Assembly (NCBI GenBank): GCA_947646735.1
Contig: CANTFK010000298.1
Location: 1 to 64,000 of the forward strand
Reading direction: 5' to 3'
Origin: Peronospora farinosa
Taxonomy: Eukaryota > Oomycota > Peronosporomycetes > Peronosporales > Peronosporaceae
Length of the DNA stretch: 64,000 nucleotides
Shown: piece after piece, positions 42,151-52,970 of the stretch
Layout: each line of letters starts with the position of its first letter
Position numbering within the stretch: position 1 is the first letter of the stretch
Translations under genes and position numbers: made by a program
Notes under the pieces: model-generated
The model's database searches: none
What the model was told of the DNA's origin: nothing
Seen by the model: only the letters and a program-made list of their open reading frames with translations

Positions 42151-44343
42151 TCAACGTGTTGCTGCCGCGATAATATTCCATGCAAAACTGACCAACGTGA
42201 TTGCCGTACACGCAAACACAATTACCACAAGTGCTAAAGCCTCAGCAGGACTGCGCTTTTTCAAAACATCCACCACCAGAGCCAGTAATGCTGCACTTGC
42301 CAAGCTGAGACTGCTAACGTGTGCGATGATGCGGGCATCACCTTCTTCACTGCTGGATAGCGCCTTCGTAGCGTCGTCTGCTTCTTCATCCGCAACGTCA
42401 AGCACACACTGTAATTCACAAACCAAATCATCTTTTGCTGGTGAATTGATTCTAATAACACCAGCGCTGCTACTGCTAGTTTCTTGGTGCTGACGCTGCA
42501 ATTGAGCATTGAGCTCTTTAAACTGCTCGATACGTAGAGAAGATTGTATTTCACGCATCTTAGCAATCTCCAAAGCATCATCCAGTGTTTCACATGTTGG
42601 GCACGCCGTATTGGCCACTAAAAGTGGCAGCCCCGTTGGTAAGTCTAATTGACTACCGACATCTGTGTCCTCTTCGTCTGATAGACTCTTTTGCAACACT
42701 TTGTTGTCCATGTCAATTGGAGAGCTCACTCTTTCAAGACCCGTAACTTCTGGCTGCCTATCTTGTCGACGTTTCTGCGTAGTGTCCACATCTGGTGCTA
42801 TTACCACAGAAGACGTCCATGCCGGAGCAGCTGCAGCAGCTTCTAGCGAGACAACTCGTAGACGCAGACGAACTACGTGCTCTTCCACGGCGTCGATTTC
42901 ATCTCGACTTGCAGACGCCAAAGCTTCCATCTGCTGGCGCAAAAGTTGGTTCTCTCGAGCAAGCTCCATCAGCGCACGAGTACGTTGGTCCACGACTTCA
43001 TTGACTGATGCGTTCACCTTGATTCGGTTGGCACGGCTAGCAAACTTTAGTGTACTGCGAGTATCCTCTATATAAGCAGGTGCAGGAGATGCACAGCAAA
43101 CAAACAGCACACGCGCCGCACCACTCAGCGACGGTTGCAATATACGTGTAAGTTTGCTGTCACGGAAATTAATATGATCTTGCCCGTTCAGCAACTTGCT
43201 GCTGCCGAGCGCTACAACAACTCTCGATAGCGCCAATAAGCTCCTATTGATGTTGCCACTCTCTGTCTTGAGCTTAGTGCCACCCGAGCTAACTGCTCGA
43301 GCACTTTCAGATCCGGCCAAGTCCACAAAGTTCAGACAACCCACACGTACACAATCTACACCTGCATCATCTTCAGTCAGTACAGATGAATCAAGACGTG
43401 TCTTCGACTCAATGACCAGTCGGAAAATCGAGTGCGATCGACTACTGCGTTCGTTCATGCGAGTTATTCCCACCGATCGGTGTTTCTCGCCATCACGTAG
43501 AGCTAGCAACACTCCTCTCACATCCGTCACTACTCGTTCCGAGTTATCCGTAAACACTCCAGTCACAGGATGTTCTCGAATATGCACAATCGAGTCTTTC
43601 CTCTTGCCTTCCGTCGAGTTACTCGCTAGTAGATCCTTGACCGTCTCATTGTACACTTCCAAGTACGAGACCCGGACGAGATACTCGACATCCTTTCGTC
43701 TCGCCATCTCATCAAACAGATCTTTCACTGCCAATTGTACGAGTCCATCGTCGTTTTCCGGTCTTCTTTCCTCCTCCGTCTCTACTTTGTTCTCCTGTAC
43801 CAACGTCATCCTCTTGATGCGCTGTCCGGACCCTTGCATCGTGTACGTTTTGCCACTACTCGTCTGTCCATAAGCAAAAATGGACCCATGGATGCCATCC
43901 AGCGCCGAGCGAGCAATGGACCTAGCAAGTCCGTCATAGATAGTTCGAGTCGAGTGTTCCGTGTCGTATACCTCATCAAAAACATAGACCCCACGACGTC
44001 GAGCATTCGGTAATGCAGCTTCAACAGTTCCAGTCGAAGTATGAACATTCCAAGCAGACCGACTGTTCTTCTCTTTAGACAGTAAAGGACGAAACCGAAC
44101 CGTGACACGCACCGTTTCGCATCCTTCTGCCGTCTCTTGCTGGAAGAGCTGCAAATCGTCCACGTCCGAAAGTTCTGAGCCATCAAATTCACTAGCAATG
44201 CTGGACGTGCGTTCTGACCAACGCACATCACTCTCGACGCTGCCACTGCGACTGCGATTGCTGCATTGACTATAGCTGTAACGGAGACGCAAAGAACGTT
44301 GGGGACGTACCTGTGCCAATACCTCGTTGTCTCGACGACGCAT
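42151..44343 (-). CDS. Kinesin with N-terminal motor, coiled coils and C-terminal membrane segment
   Basis: 730 aa, single exon, ATG at 44343. The motor domain spans about residues 76-440: P-loop GQTSSGKT at 159-166, switch I NERSSRSH, and switch II DLAGSE followed by LNFRDSKLTRILQPSLSG. An unusual insert with charged residues (NKVETEEERRPEND) follows the P-loop helix, and a Ser-rich extension precedes the motor. Coiled-coil segments follow the neck (ALMELARENQLLRQQMEALA). The last 35 residues (LALVVIVFACTAITLVSFAW) are a hydrophobic helix, so the protein is probably tail-anchored to a membrane cargo. The motor resembles the kinesin-7/CENP-E group in its motifs, but the subfamily is not certain. 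Confidence 0.9.
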   Translation of the reverse strand: MRRRDNEVLAQVRPQRSLRLRYSYSQCSNRSRSGSVESDVRWSERTSSIASEFDGSELSDVDDLQLFQQETAEGCETVRVTVRFRPLLSKEKNSRSAWNVHTSTGTVEAALPNARRRGVYVFDEVYDTEHSTRTIYDGLARSIARSALDGIHGSIFAYGQTSSGKTYTMQGSGQRIKRMTLVQENKVETEEERRPENDDGLVQLAVKDLFDEMARRKDVEYLVRVSYLEVYNETVKDLLASNSTEGKRKDSIVHIREHPVTGVFTDNSERVVTDVRGVLLALRDGEKHRSVGITRMNERSSRSHSIFRLVIESKTRLDSSVLTEDDAGVDCVRVGCLNFVDLAGSESARAVSSGGTKLKTESGNINRSLLALSRVVVALGSSKLLNGQDHINFRDSKLTRILQPSLSGAARVLFVCCASPAPAYIEDTRSTLKFASRANRIKVNASVNEVVDQRTRALMELARENQLLRQQMEALASASRDEIDAVEEHVVRLRLRVVSLEAAAAAPAWTSSVVIAPDVDTTQKRRQDRQPEVTGLERVSSPIDMDNKVLQKSLSDEEDTDVGSQLDLPTGLPLLVANTACPTCETLDDALEIAKMREIQSSLRIEQFKELNAQLQRQHQETSSSSAGVIRINSPAKDDLVCELQCVLDVADEEADDATKALSSSEEGDARIIAHVSSLSLASAALLALVVDVLKKRSPAEALALVVIVFACTAITLVSFAWNIIAAATR

Positions 44344-44570
44344 TAATCCCGTATCTCAACGGAATTGATTCAATATGTATCGCTTCAGTCGGAAGACATG
44401 CAACTGGTATCATGTGGTCATGATTGCACAAAAAACGAACAATACCTTATTCGAGTCAGACATCGGGGATAGGGTTTGCTTGGATTTTAGTATATAATGT
44501 ACATAAACAGCGCAATCTTGCGCACGCTGTAGGTCCTTTACCAATGTATGTCACGTCTTCTGTCCGATTT

Positions 44571-46298
44571 CTACACTGAATCTTCAGTTTTAACATCTGT
44601 TGTCCTGTCTGCATCACGTGTAGACGATTCGTTGCTCCAAAAGGGCAACAGGAATTGCAATCGCTCTCGGTGTCGATTATTTGTTTGAAAATTGAAACGG
44701 TCTCCGATCCGAGTCGACACGATCTCGTACATTGGGAGTGAAATGTTCCATTCCGGCTGGTCAAACGTTCGAAATGGTTTCAATCGGAACTTTTTGGCTT
44801 TGGTTCCAACCACGCTCGAAGGTGTCTTCAGTAGTTCGTCCTTGTAAATGGCAAGAGCAGATTCACTAATGACGATCTGGCCACCTTGCCCCATCGCGCT
44901 CATATCACGCACCATCATTTCGCTGAGACCTAGATAGGTCATTTTGCCTGTGGTTGGGTGCCTCGAGCACACCAAACGTTCATCACCGTCGTGAATGGCC
45001 ATGCGGACCCGAAGTCCATTAAACAGAAGTCGCGTCCACTTGTCGTAAACGCGCGCTGCATTGTCGCATTCAAGCAGTGGAGCGGGCCACAGGGCCTTCA
45101 ATAACTTTTCTTGAACGCTAATACACCACCCAATGGCATCACCGACACAATGGAACGCGAGCTGGAAAGAATCACCCGCAGTCGTGATCTCGTAGCCGCG
45201 GAAGCAAGGTAGTTGTTGTCGTAGCAAGTCATCGTGGATCGACTGCGCCTCAGCCATTGACTGCGAAATGGCAGCCCAGAGTTGACTCGAACCTTCAATA
45301 TCCGTGACTACAAAGATCGGTCGTCGGGTAGGTGCTTCCACGATTACGTCCATGGTGTCTAGCCCTTGTTCATCTTGGAAAAATCCACCTTCGACAAGCT
45401 GCTCGTGGACATAAGATGGCATGAGAGGACGTAGTGCGCGATAGCAGCAAGTGGCACTAGTACCAATTGCAAACGCTGCGCCTGCACCAGAGAAGTAGTA
45501 GAGGATCTGGGTCACACCCACCCACTCCATCTTGACATCGTCTACGAGACGACCAAATACTTCTACAACGCAGGACGGGAACACGAAAGCGCAGTACACT
45601 GTTACGAAAGTCTTAATGCGATGGTGTAGTAACAGCGAAGCTGGGCTTACGGCAATTCTTGTGCGCTTTTGACGTGATATCCATATTGTGACGTACGTCG
45701 GGTACAGCACCGATGACCAAACACACGCCATCTCGAACCAAAAGGCAGCCGTCTGCGCAACTTCTGACTTGTCAGACGGAGACAGCAAGAACGCTGAGAC
45801 TACCATAGCAATAGCAAATATCATTGCCGTGATGTATGCGCGAATACAGTACTGTCGAATGATAGCGCGCTCACGCTTCGGGCCGCGGTCCATGGTTTTA
45901 ATGATGAGGCGTTTCAACTCGTAAGCTAGCATCATGATGAAAAATGTAGTGCACAGCAGAGCGCAGTCTCCGATCAAAGCGACACTGACAGCTACGGCTG
46001 TGAACTCCTTCGTGCTGGAATAGACCACCCGGGCTCTCATGAGTTTGCCATCACCAAGTGCATCCAGCGTGTCTCGTAATCCGTTAAAATTGGCTAGCAC
46101 CCCCACGTAAAGTAACAGTCGTACGAGCGAGTAGATGAAGTACATGCGGCAGACCGAATAGGTGATGTATTGTATGGCTGAGTCGCCCACTTTAATGTGC
46201 TTGAACGAGAGCAGCAGCGTCAAGCCCGTTGTGGCCGTGGCCATTGCCAACACGATCACATATGTCAGAGTCCAATCGTAGTGGATCGATTCATCCAT
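44571..46298 (-). CDS. Multi-transmembrane protein with C-terminal class III nucleotide cyclase-like domain
   Basis: 575 aa, single exon, ATG at 46298. About seven hydrophobic segments occupy residues 10-290, an arrangement like a seven-TM receptor. A class III cyclase-like domain follows (about 325-500). Its two metal aspartates are present: D333 in FVVTDIEGSSQLW and D376 in the GDSF turn. However, the position that holds the substrate-selecting Lys in adenylate cyclases (VKTxGDSF) is Thr372 (ITTAGDSF). The region normally bearing the transition-state Asn and Arg reads LGLSEMMVRDM, without a clear N-x3-R. The nearest layout I know is protist receptor-type cyclases. Activity is doubtful and might be regulatory. 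Confidence 0.75.
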   Translation of the reverse strand: MDESIHYDWTLTYVIVLAMATATTGLTLLLSFKHIKVGDSAIQYITYSVCRMYFIYSLVRLLLYVGVLANFNGLRDTLDALGDGKLMRARVVYSSTKEFTAVAVSVALIGDCALLCTTFFIMMLAYELKRLIIKTMDRGPKRERAIIRQYCIRAYITAMIFAIAMVVSAFLLSPSDKSEVAQTAAFWFEMACVWSSVLYPTYVTIWISRQKRTRIAVSPASLLLHHRIKTFVTVYCAFVFPSCVVEVFGRLVDDVKMEWVGVTQILYYFSGAGAAFAIGTSATCCYRALRPLMPSYVHEQLVEGGFFQDEQGLDTMDVIVEAPTRRPIFVVTDIEGSSQLWAAISQSMAEAQSIHDDLLRQQLPCFRGYEITTAGDSFQLAFHCVGDAIGWCISVQEKLLKALWPAPLLECDNAARVYDKWTRLLFNGLRVRMAIHDGDERLVCSRHPTTGKMTYLGLSEMMVRDMSAMGQGGQIVISESALAIYKDELLKTPSSVVGTKAKKFRLKPFRTFDQPEWNISLPMYEIVSTRIGDRFNFQTNNRHRERLQFLLPFWSNESSTRDADRTTDVKTEDSV

Positions 46299-46790
46299 TC
46301 ACGATCCGAGTCGAATCCAATACGCTGACGCGTTCACTGATGGTAGCAGCTGCGCACCTTAACTGCAACGGCGCTGGAAACGTTCCAGACGGACAAGTGT
46401 TTATCGCTCGTTGCCAACAAACGAATAACAATGGCTTCTCCTCCCTGACGCTGCACTATCGTCAATTGAAATCCTTGTTGATTTTCGCAACAGGAGACGT
46501 CTAGGACCAGAGCCATTGTTGCACGCTCGACGTTCACTCATTTACAATATGCTGTCAGACGAGGTGTTTCCGTATCGTTCCTCGCAACACTGGATTGCGA
46601 TTGTCTCGGTGACAGCCAAACAAATCAGCAAATCTTCGGCTCATTGCTTGTAGTCGGGTCTCCGCGCGACATGAAAGGAAGAGCGCAAAGTTGTGTTGTG
46701 TGATGCAGGCAAAGTTCCTCAGCTCACTATCAGCCTGCACCAACTTTATCATGGTGAAAATTGGACAATATGTCGCTCATAGCCTGTGAT
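46299..46790. other. Intergenic region between the cyclase-like gene and the TERT stop
   Basis: About 490 bases between the start of the cyclase-like gene and the stop of TERT, both on the minus strand. Only short frames; the cyclase promoter should lie here. Confidence 0.5.
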
Positions 46791-49700
46791 TCACAGGCTG
46801 TCCGCTCCAAGTTGCAAGAACTGCTTCAGCACGGACGCATTGCGATAATCATGCAATAGCCAGTTGAAGTCGTAAGATGTACCCTGGTTCTTCTTCACTC
46901 GCTGCTTGAATTCCATCTGCTCAGATCGTACGGCGTCCAGCAGTTGCTGCCAATCTGCGCCCGGGAATTGGTGCTGCTTTGCATCGATTTGATTCAGTTT
47001 GGCATGGATGGTGAGCTGAAATACATGGAGACCTATTGCCCAGACCTATGTGCGCAGCGTTAATCGTTTATAAGTAGATGAAATATTAAGCGTTGAACGT
47101 ACGTGGCACTTCTGAGCTGAGTAAGAACTGGAAGTTTTTTGCGAGTTGAATCCAGCTAAGTCGAGCTCCAGGCTGCGGCGTATACCCTTGACCATTTTCT
47201 GAAGAATTTGATGGATGCATTCGTGAAAAAAATGCATGTCACGGTTTACGAACGGTAACATCTCGACGAGGACTATAAATCGATGTGCTGCCACGACCAG
47301 CATTTGGAACAGATTGACGTGGATTGTGTCTTCTGAAAGCAACTCGGGATCAAAGTACAGCGCATGCCATCGCTGACGAATTGGCGATACCACTTTGTTG
47401 ACGAAGAAACTCCGTGCTGCTTTTGTCTCGTTGAATGGAATCGAGCCGTGAAGCAATAAGCTGCTCAATCTGCACAACATAAACCATGTTAGGAGGTAAG
47501 TGCTCATATCAATCGACTTTTGCGGCACTTACTTTTCGTAGTTTACGTAGATCTGAAGGTTGCTGGGATCTATCAGCATGCCACACCACGATATGTTACG
47601 AGACATTGCAGACTCCATAGGCTGGTCTATTCCTGTATCCATCTCAAAATTTGCTTGACTCTTGGACAGATTTACAAAACATCCATATTCTTTATTGCCT
47701 GCGTGCATCACCTCAAAAAACCTCCGTGCCCTCTTCACGTCTGTTGTAATGTACATGAAATCATCAGTGTAGCGAAACAGATCTTCGTGTTGACAGCACG
47801 ACACAGGCACAATGGCTGGATCGCATATTTCCGGCAAATGCTTGCGAAGTACCCGCCGCTCAAAATGAGCATAATACATGTTACACAATGTCGTGGAAAG
47901 CACAGAACCTTGCGGGATACCACATTGCTGAACGTAGTCGTGGCCGTCAATCTCGATGGTATTTGCCGACAAATGTTCTTTCAATAATCGAAGAGCTTTT
48001 GTTTTTGTGAGGTAGTCATAAAGAACCCCATCGACATACATCGAGTTCTTCTTCAAAGACTGCGCTGCAAGCTCGTCAAAACCAAGAAATTCGCCAGACG
48101 GATATGCTGGACGCTCCAGCTTGAAGAAAAACGAAGACTGTGGGAGTAATGTACCACCATCGGTAGACGATGAGATCGGGGCGACTTGATGACCAACCCA
48201 ATGCTTGCGAATAAGGTACTCATCTTCTTTCATTGCTTTCTTGAGAATTTGGTAAAGCTTCCGCGGTCGAATGGAATCGAAGCAGCGCTCAACATCTACA
48301 GTCACGCAGTAAGCCATTGGATCATCTCTTCCAGAAGCACGCTGTCGCTCTGTACAACGAGGACAGGAGGAAATCCGACGAAATAGAGGCTTAAGACGTT
48401 TGTAGATCTCGTCGATACTTCGAACTGATGCTCCAAGAAGCCGCTTTGGTTGTCGCTCCATCTCGAACGTTAGTACTCGATGAACAGATTCCATGGATCT
48501 GTTCACTGAGACCTTGGTTCGATCCACGGCCGTGGACAGATTCATCAGTAGCCGAACTCCAGTAGCTTTTGGTAACAACCTTAGTCGAGACGTTGCTAGC
48601 AGGCGTTGTTCGTGGTTGCTTGATGTAATTTGATTATCCAAAGGTTGCAGAATTTTCCGTTCCAAGTCCTCGAGAGCAAGCGTGCTGCAGTATCATTAGA
48701 CATTTGCTCGAATATCGCAGTGCAAATAGTATTATCACATGCTTACCTGATCACATTCCAGACCGGGCGCTGGTAGTACACTATCTCGTTTGCCATTCCT
48801 TCGGCTTCTGTAATATAAAACAAGTTCCGCAATAATGGAAAGACCAGCAATGACATCACCCACCATAGCAAGTCCTCGAAGAGCTTCTGACGCTTGACAC
48901 GTTCGTTTGGTGGGCTAAAACAACACAAGACACAGAAGTAGCAATTTAGCAAGAGTGCTTTCAGGCCTAGTCAATACGAGCATAATACCAGAACGTTGCA
49001 GTATTTTTCGCTTTCATCCATTCCACCTCGATCACCTGAAACTCACTCGCACACTGCACAAAAGGCACCTTATTAACAACCATTATTATTGATCCTTGTA
49101 CGACACAAAATGCTCACCTTCTTTAGCGAGAAGATATCGAACTTCCGAGAAAAAATGAGTTTGCGTAGCATCATCTTCACACACTTCCAGTTCTTTTTTG
49201 TGTCGCTGCTGCCCCACACTTCTTTCGGTACAACTCGAGCAACGAACTTGCGGACTAGCTGATATATCTTCCGTTTAGGCGTCAAAAATGCCAGCAATTG
49301 CAGAATATCATCCCTGTGTTGTTGCAACTCTGTCACATCTGTGGGCTCGTGAGCATCGTACTCGCTTCCATTGTTGGCATCTGTGCTTTTCTGCTTCTTT
49401 TCAGTGCGCGGGAATTCACCTTTTTCCCATTTCGGTAAACTGGCTGAAGCATGTGACAGCATTTCAATCGCTTCTTCTCTTCGTTTTCGTTTGCGGTCGG
49501 AACTGGGTGCCACAACTTCACTCTGGCTCAAGTAGCCATCATCTAGCACTTTGCGTACGATTGGCAAAAGGATGGGTTGCGAAGATGCTGATGCTTCAGT
49601 AGTCCTGTCAGCAACTTTACATTTGATGCTTGGGTTATCCGCCATAAACTTGCGGAATTTACGATTCAGTGGTATCAGCTTCGTCGCGAGCTCTTCAATC

Positions 49701-50770
49701 CGACAAGCTTTGAATCGCGATACCATAGCTTGTATTGTTGGAATCAAATTAATCAACCGCTTCGGTAATCGTTTTTGCCCTGCAGCATCGGCAAAAATCG
49801 ATCGAAGTACTCGAGAAGCTTCAGTTCGACTGATCGGATCACCATTCTTGGATGCCTTGACCAAAATATGCGAGGTCGTAAACACGCGATCCTTTCGGAA
49901 GAAACGTGCATACATTACACGGTTAATCGACACTTCTCGGTTAGCGTTGCCAACAGCAGAATCCGGAGCATGACGTGTTTGTTGACGCAGACTTTTTCCA
50001 GCAACCTGGTCGAAAAAATCGCATACATGCAGACACACAAGGTCATTAGTTTGTACTTCCTCGACTCCTTCTGTGTACGGCACCATTACCTGCATGTACG
50101 AGTCCGAAGCTTCCTTCAATTGTACAAAAATGGTGTAATTGAGGAGCAGGTGCATCATGAGATCGTCTCCAATTATCTCATGCAGAAACTCCCAAAGCGG
50201 CTTTTTCAACGCAGCCACCAGTGTATTCGGATAATAGCACATGATTCCATTTGACTGCATCACTTGATGCCCTGCAGCATCCGGTGTCACTTCTCGATAC
50301 CCAAATGTCAAAATATTTGCATCTTCCCAATTCATTGATCGTTTGCGTACTAGAAGCCGTTCAATGACATGATGGATCAACTCGGTCTGTTTTTTAGGAA
50401 TCACCACTTGTGTGAATACTATTCTACTCAATTCTACATTTTACTACAATTTAAATATTATCCTACATGTGATAAACATCTTTTACAATTCCATGGAGAT
50501 CGAGGAAATGATTTTTCTTTGGCTGGAACTGCATGAATGAGAAATGTATGGTCCAAAGCAAACGCGATGTCTTGGTTTGTCACACGCAAGAGGTTTTGTG
50601 CAAGAGTGACGTCTCCATTAACCTTGAGATCCTCAGCTGCACTAAATAAAATTAAGTATATGGTACGTACACAGATTAATACAATAGAGGTATTGATATA
50701 ATAATAATAATTGGTCTCACCTTTGTAAGAACGAGCGTAGCGTCACTGCATTTGCAAGTAGAGCTTCCAT
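46791..50770 (-). CDS. TERT: Telomerase reverse transcriptase
   Basis: TERT copies telomerase RNA to extend chromosome ends. Eight-exon model: complement(join(46791..47015, 47103..47469, 47533..48684, 48747..48914, 48989..49053, 49118..50406, 50478..50641, 50721..50770)), 1159 aa, near the human length (1132). Introns are 62-87 nt and all exon phases agree. The N-terminal half is the TRBD with RNA-binding blocks (FFRKDRVF, and LTPKRKIYQLVRKFVARVVP). The T and 1 motifs follow (FYITEAEGMANEIVYYQRPVW). Motif A has D709 (VDVERCFDSI), motif B is QCGIPQGSVLS, motif C has D886/D887 (RYTDDFMYIT), and motif E is WCGMLID. All three catalytic Asp are present. The C-terminal extension ends with exon 8, which I assigned by phase and splice signals. 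The first two exons are the least certain, as the TEN domain is poorly conserved. Confidence 0.92.
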
Positions 50771-50937
50771 TATTGTTGTTTGTAAAAATGGCTACATGTT
50801 ATGGTCTAGTACAGAATAGTGTGTACCACGTAAACATAGGCATGGAATTATAGAGGGATGTAGGTATATATGCAATTGGAGAGTGTTCAACTTCAACTTC
50901 GAGTAGCTACATTTCAAAGGTAGAGATCTCTCAAGAC

Positions 50938-51946
50938 CTAGAGTCGAGCATGACTTTCTTCGTCTGATACGGTCTCTTGATGAAATGGCTCGAGTTGTTG
51001 CAAATTGTTGAGGATCTTCTGTGCCGATTCAGCAGGCTTTTCCAAAACCATTACATGCGACGAGTTTGCAATAGGATTTTCCATCGTGTAAATGTGTGGC
51101 CATTTGTCGCTAATCTCTTTGAAAATCGAGGGGAAGAAGATCTTGGTGCGAGTGCCATGATGGAAAAAAATCTTGCACTTGGGTTGCATCAGATCGTGAT
51201 CGTTCAGGTGCATTAGCTTGTGACAGTAGAGAGAGGCCTCAACTGGAGGGCTACACGCTAGCACCGTCTTGTTCGTGACCTTGTTTTCCACAAGGGCACC
51301 CTTTATATAAGCTTCCAACGACTCGCGATCCCAAGCTGCAAAGTTCTTGTAATTGCGCAAATGCTCTTCTGCCGCTGCTCTTGATGGCCTGCAAGAACGA
51401 ACATTAGCACACAATCTGTAAATGACGAGAAAACGATTTCGATCCCCCTGCTCCTTACCACGAAGACTCGCGTTGCAACGTAATGGACACGAGAAAGCCT
51501 TTGATGGCGTCGGAATTGGTCATGAAACCCGAATTCGGATTGCCATATACTGGTTCAAACAAGATGAGACCGGCGAAAGTACCAGGGTACTGTGTTTCGA
51601 CGTTCCACAGGGCCGAAGCTCCCATAGAATGGCCGATTCCAATCAACGGGGTGTCGACGCTGGCGCTTTGTAGTTCGCGAGCTTGTTGCAAGACCTGCGC
51701 CGACGTCCACGCAGTCAAGTCGACAGCTGGATGGTGTACTCTCGGTCCAGCAGGGTGTTCTAAATCAATTGTAGCAGCCACTGACTCGTCCCGATTGCTT
51801 CCGTGATACTTGAAATCAAAGCACACAAACTGCGTGTCCACTGCCTGCAGTACCGAGGACCCTTTCAAACGGCGTATTATAGGCTCCCATGTTTCCTTGC
51901 AGAAACCTCCTCCATGGGCAAACAAGAGCGTGACAGTCTTGGACAT
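50938..51946 (-). CDS. Alpha/beta hydrolase (serine hydrolase)
   Basis: Model complement(join(50938..51388, 51459..51946)), 312 aa, with a 70-nt intron (GTAAGG...TTGCAG, phase 2). The oxyanion-type HGGG is at residues 11-14, and the nucleophile elbow GHSMG places the catalytic Ser at 107. An acidic residue (LILFEPVYGNP) and a late His (IANSSHVMVLEKP) fit the rest of the triad. The family includes lipases, esterases and haloperoxidase-like enzymes; the substrate is unknown. The ATG at 51946 was chosen because the protein then starts directly with the first beta strand. The gene lies head-to-tail next to TERT, 167 bases away. Confidence 0.85.
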
Positions 51947-52970
51947 TGTCGCTTTTATTTTGCGAGGAGTCAATATGTTTGTGCTGTTTTTTCACGGCAG
52001 GTTCAAGGAGATTGGAAAGTGTTGATGACGCAATGTCGACACGTAAGATAGGCACTACAACACGTGTCCGTTCGAACAGATGAGTCCGACAAAGAGATGC
52101 TTTTCCTCAAGACTGCAGGGTCCCGTTGATATCTAGTTCCAATCAAAAGACCCTTGACGTGATGATTTCCTGTCTGTCAATGTCATCTTCGAATTCGTCT
52201 CGGATTTGTCTCGGTGTGATAACAATTCGAAGCTCGCAAACTCAGTGATGACGACAACGTTCTACAAGAGCGATTTCTTGCTGGTGTGACATATACTGGG
52301 CTCCTTACTTTACTTGCACAAGCAACTGCAACGTGTGCGAGCAAGAGGCTACGTAATTGTGATGTGAGTTTTACCTCTCGAAGGTTGTGTGAGTTGTTAC
52401 CGCCAGATACGAGCATGCAAGCGACCAAGGTGCCCACCAATTTGGAAAAAGAAATAACCTACTAAACGTCTACTCGCATTAGAGACGGAATGTGTCATGC
52501 GAAAGCGAAAGCGTGTGATTGACGGGAGAAATGGAGCTAATCTAATCATGGAAAATCTTATCATAGACGCGCTAAGGTTTACCGACAGTACTGACATGGC
52601 GACGTAAAAAATGGCGATACGATAATAAACATAGGACGGTGGGTCTTAACTTAGTTGTCCGTCAGTGACTGACATTTCATTGACTATACTCTTACAGAAA
52701 TGCAAAGAACTAGCGTCATTATAAAGAGGCACCAGCCCACCACTTAATTATTACCTTTAAATTTTGTAGAGTATCATCCCGTGAGGTAGAATAAATTAGC
52801 ACTACTACCAGTATCGACTCTCCCTATAACCGGTAATACTTATCGGATGAGGTCGGACACTCCATCCGTACACAAAACACATATGTCGCCCCTCCCATCC
52901 GCTCCTCGTCTCATACATCATTTGAGCTTTTGGATCGTAGCTAAGAACCCCACAGTTAGACATCTCCATT
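51947..52970. other. Divergent intergenic region between hydrolase and superoxide dismutase
   Basis: Contains an 80-codon plus-strand open frame without ATG at 52223-52465 (see findings). Frames at 52183-52440 (-) and 52397-52597 (-) are unrecognised. The right end contains an initiator-like TCATTTGAGCTTTT at 52918. Confidence 0.45.
52918..52931 (+). promoter_or_regulatory. Candidate initiator (Inr) of the superoxide dismutase gene
   Basis: TCATTTGAGCTTTT lies 40-53 nt before the ATG at 52971. It matches the element before the tepsin-like gene at 13 of 14 positions. Inferred from the position and the known oomycete TCATT initiator core. Confidence 0.45.

Noticed and set aside
43196..43873. 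A 225-codon plus-strand ORF inside the kinesin gene
   Set aside because: Antisense to the conserved motor core with P-loop, switch I and switch II, so it is a shadow.
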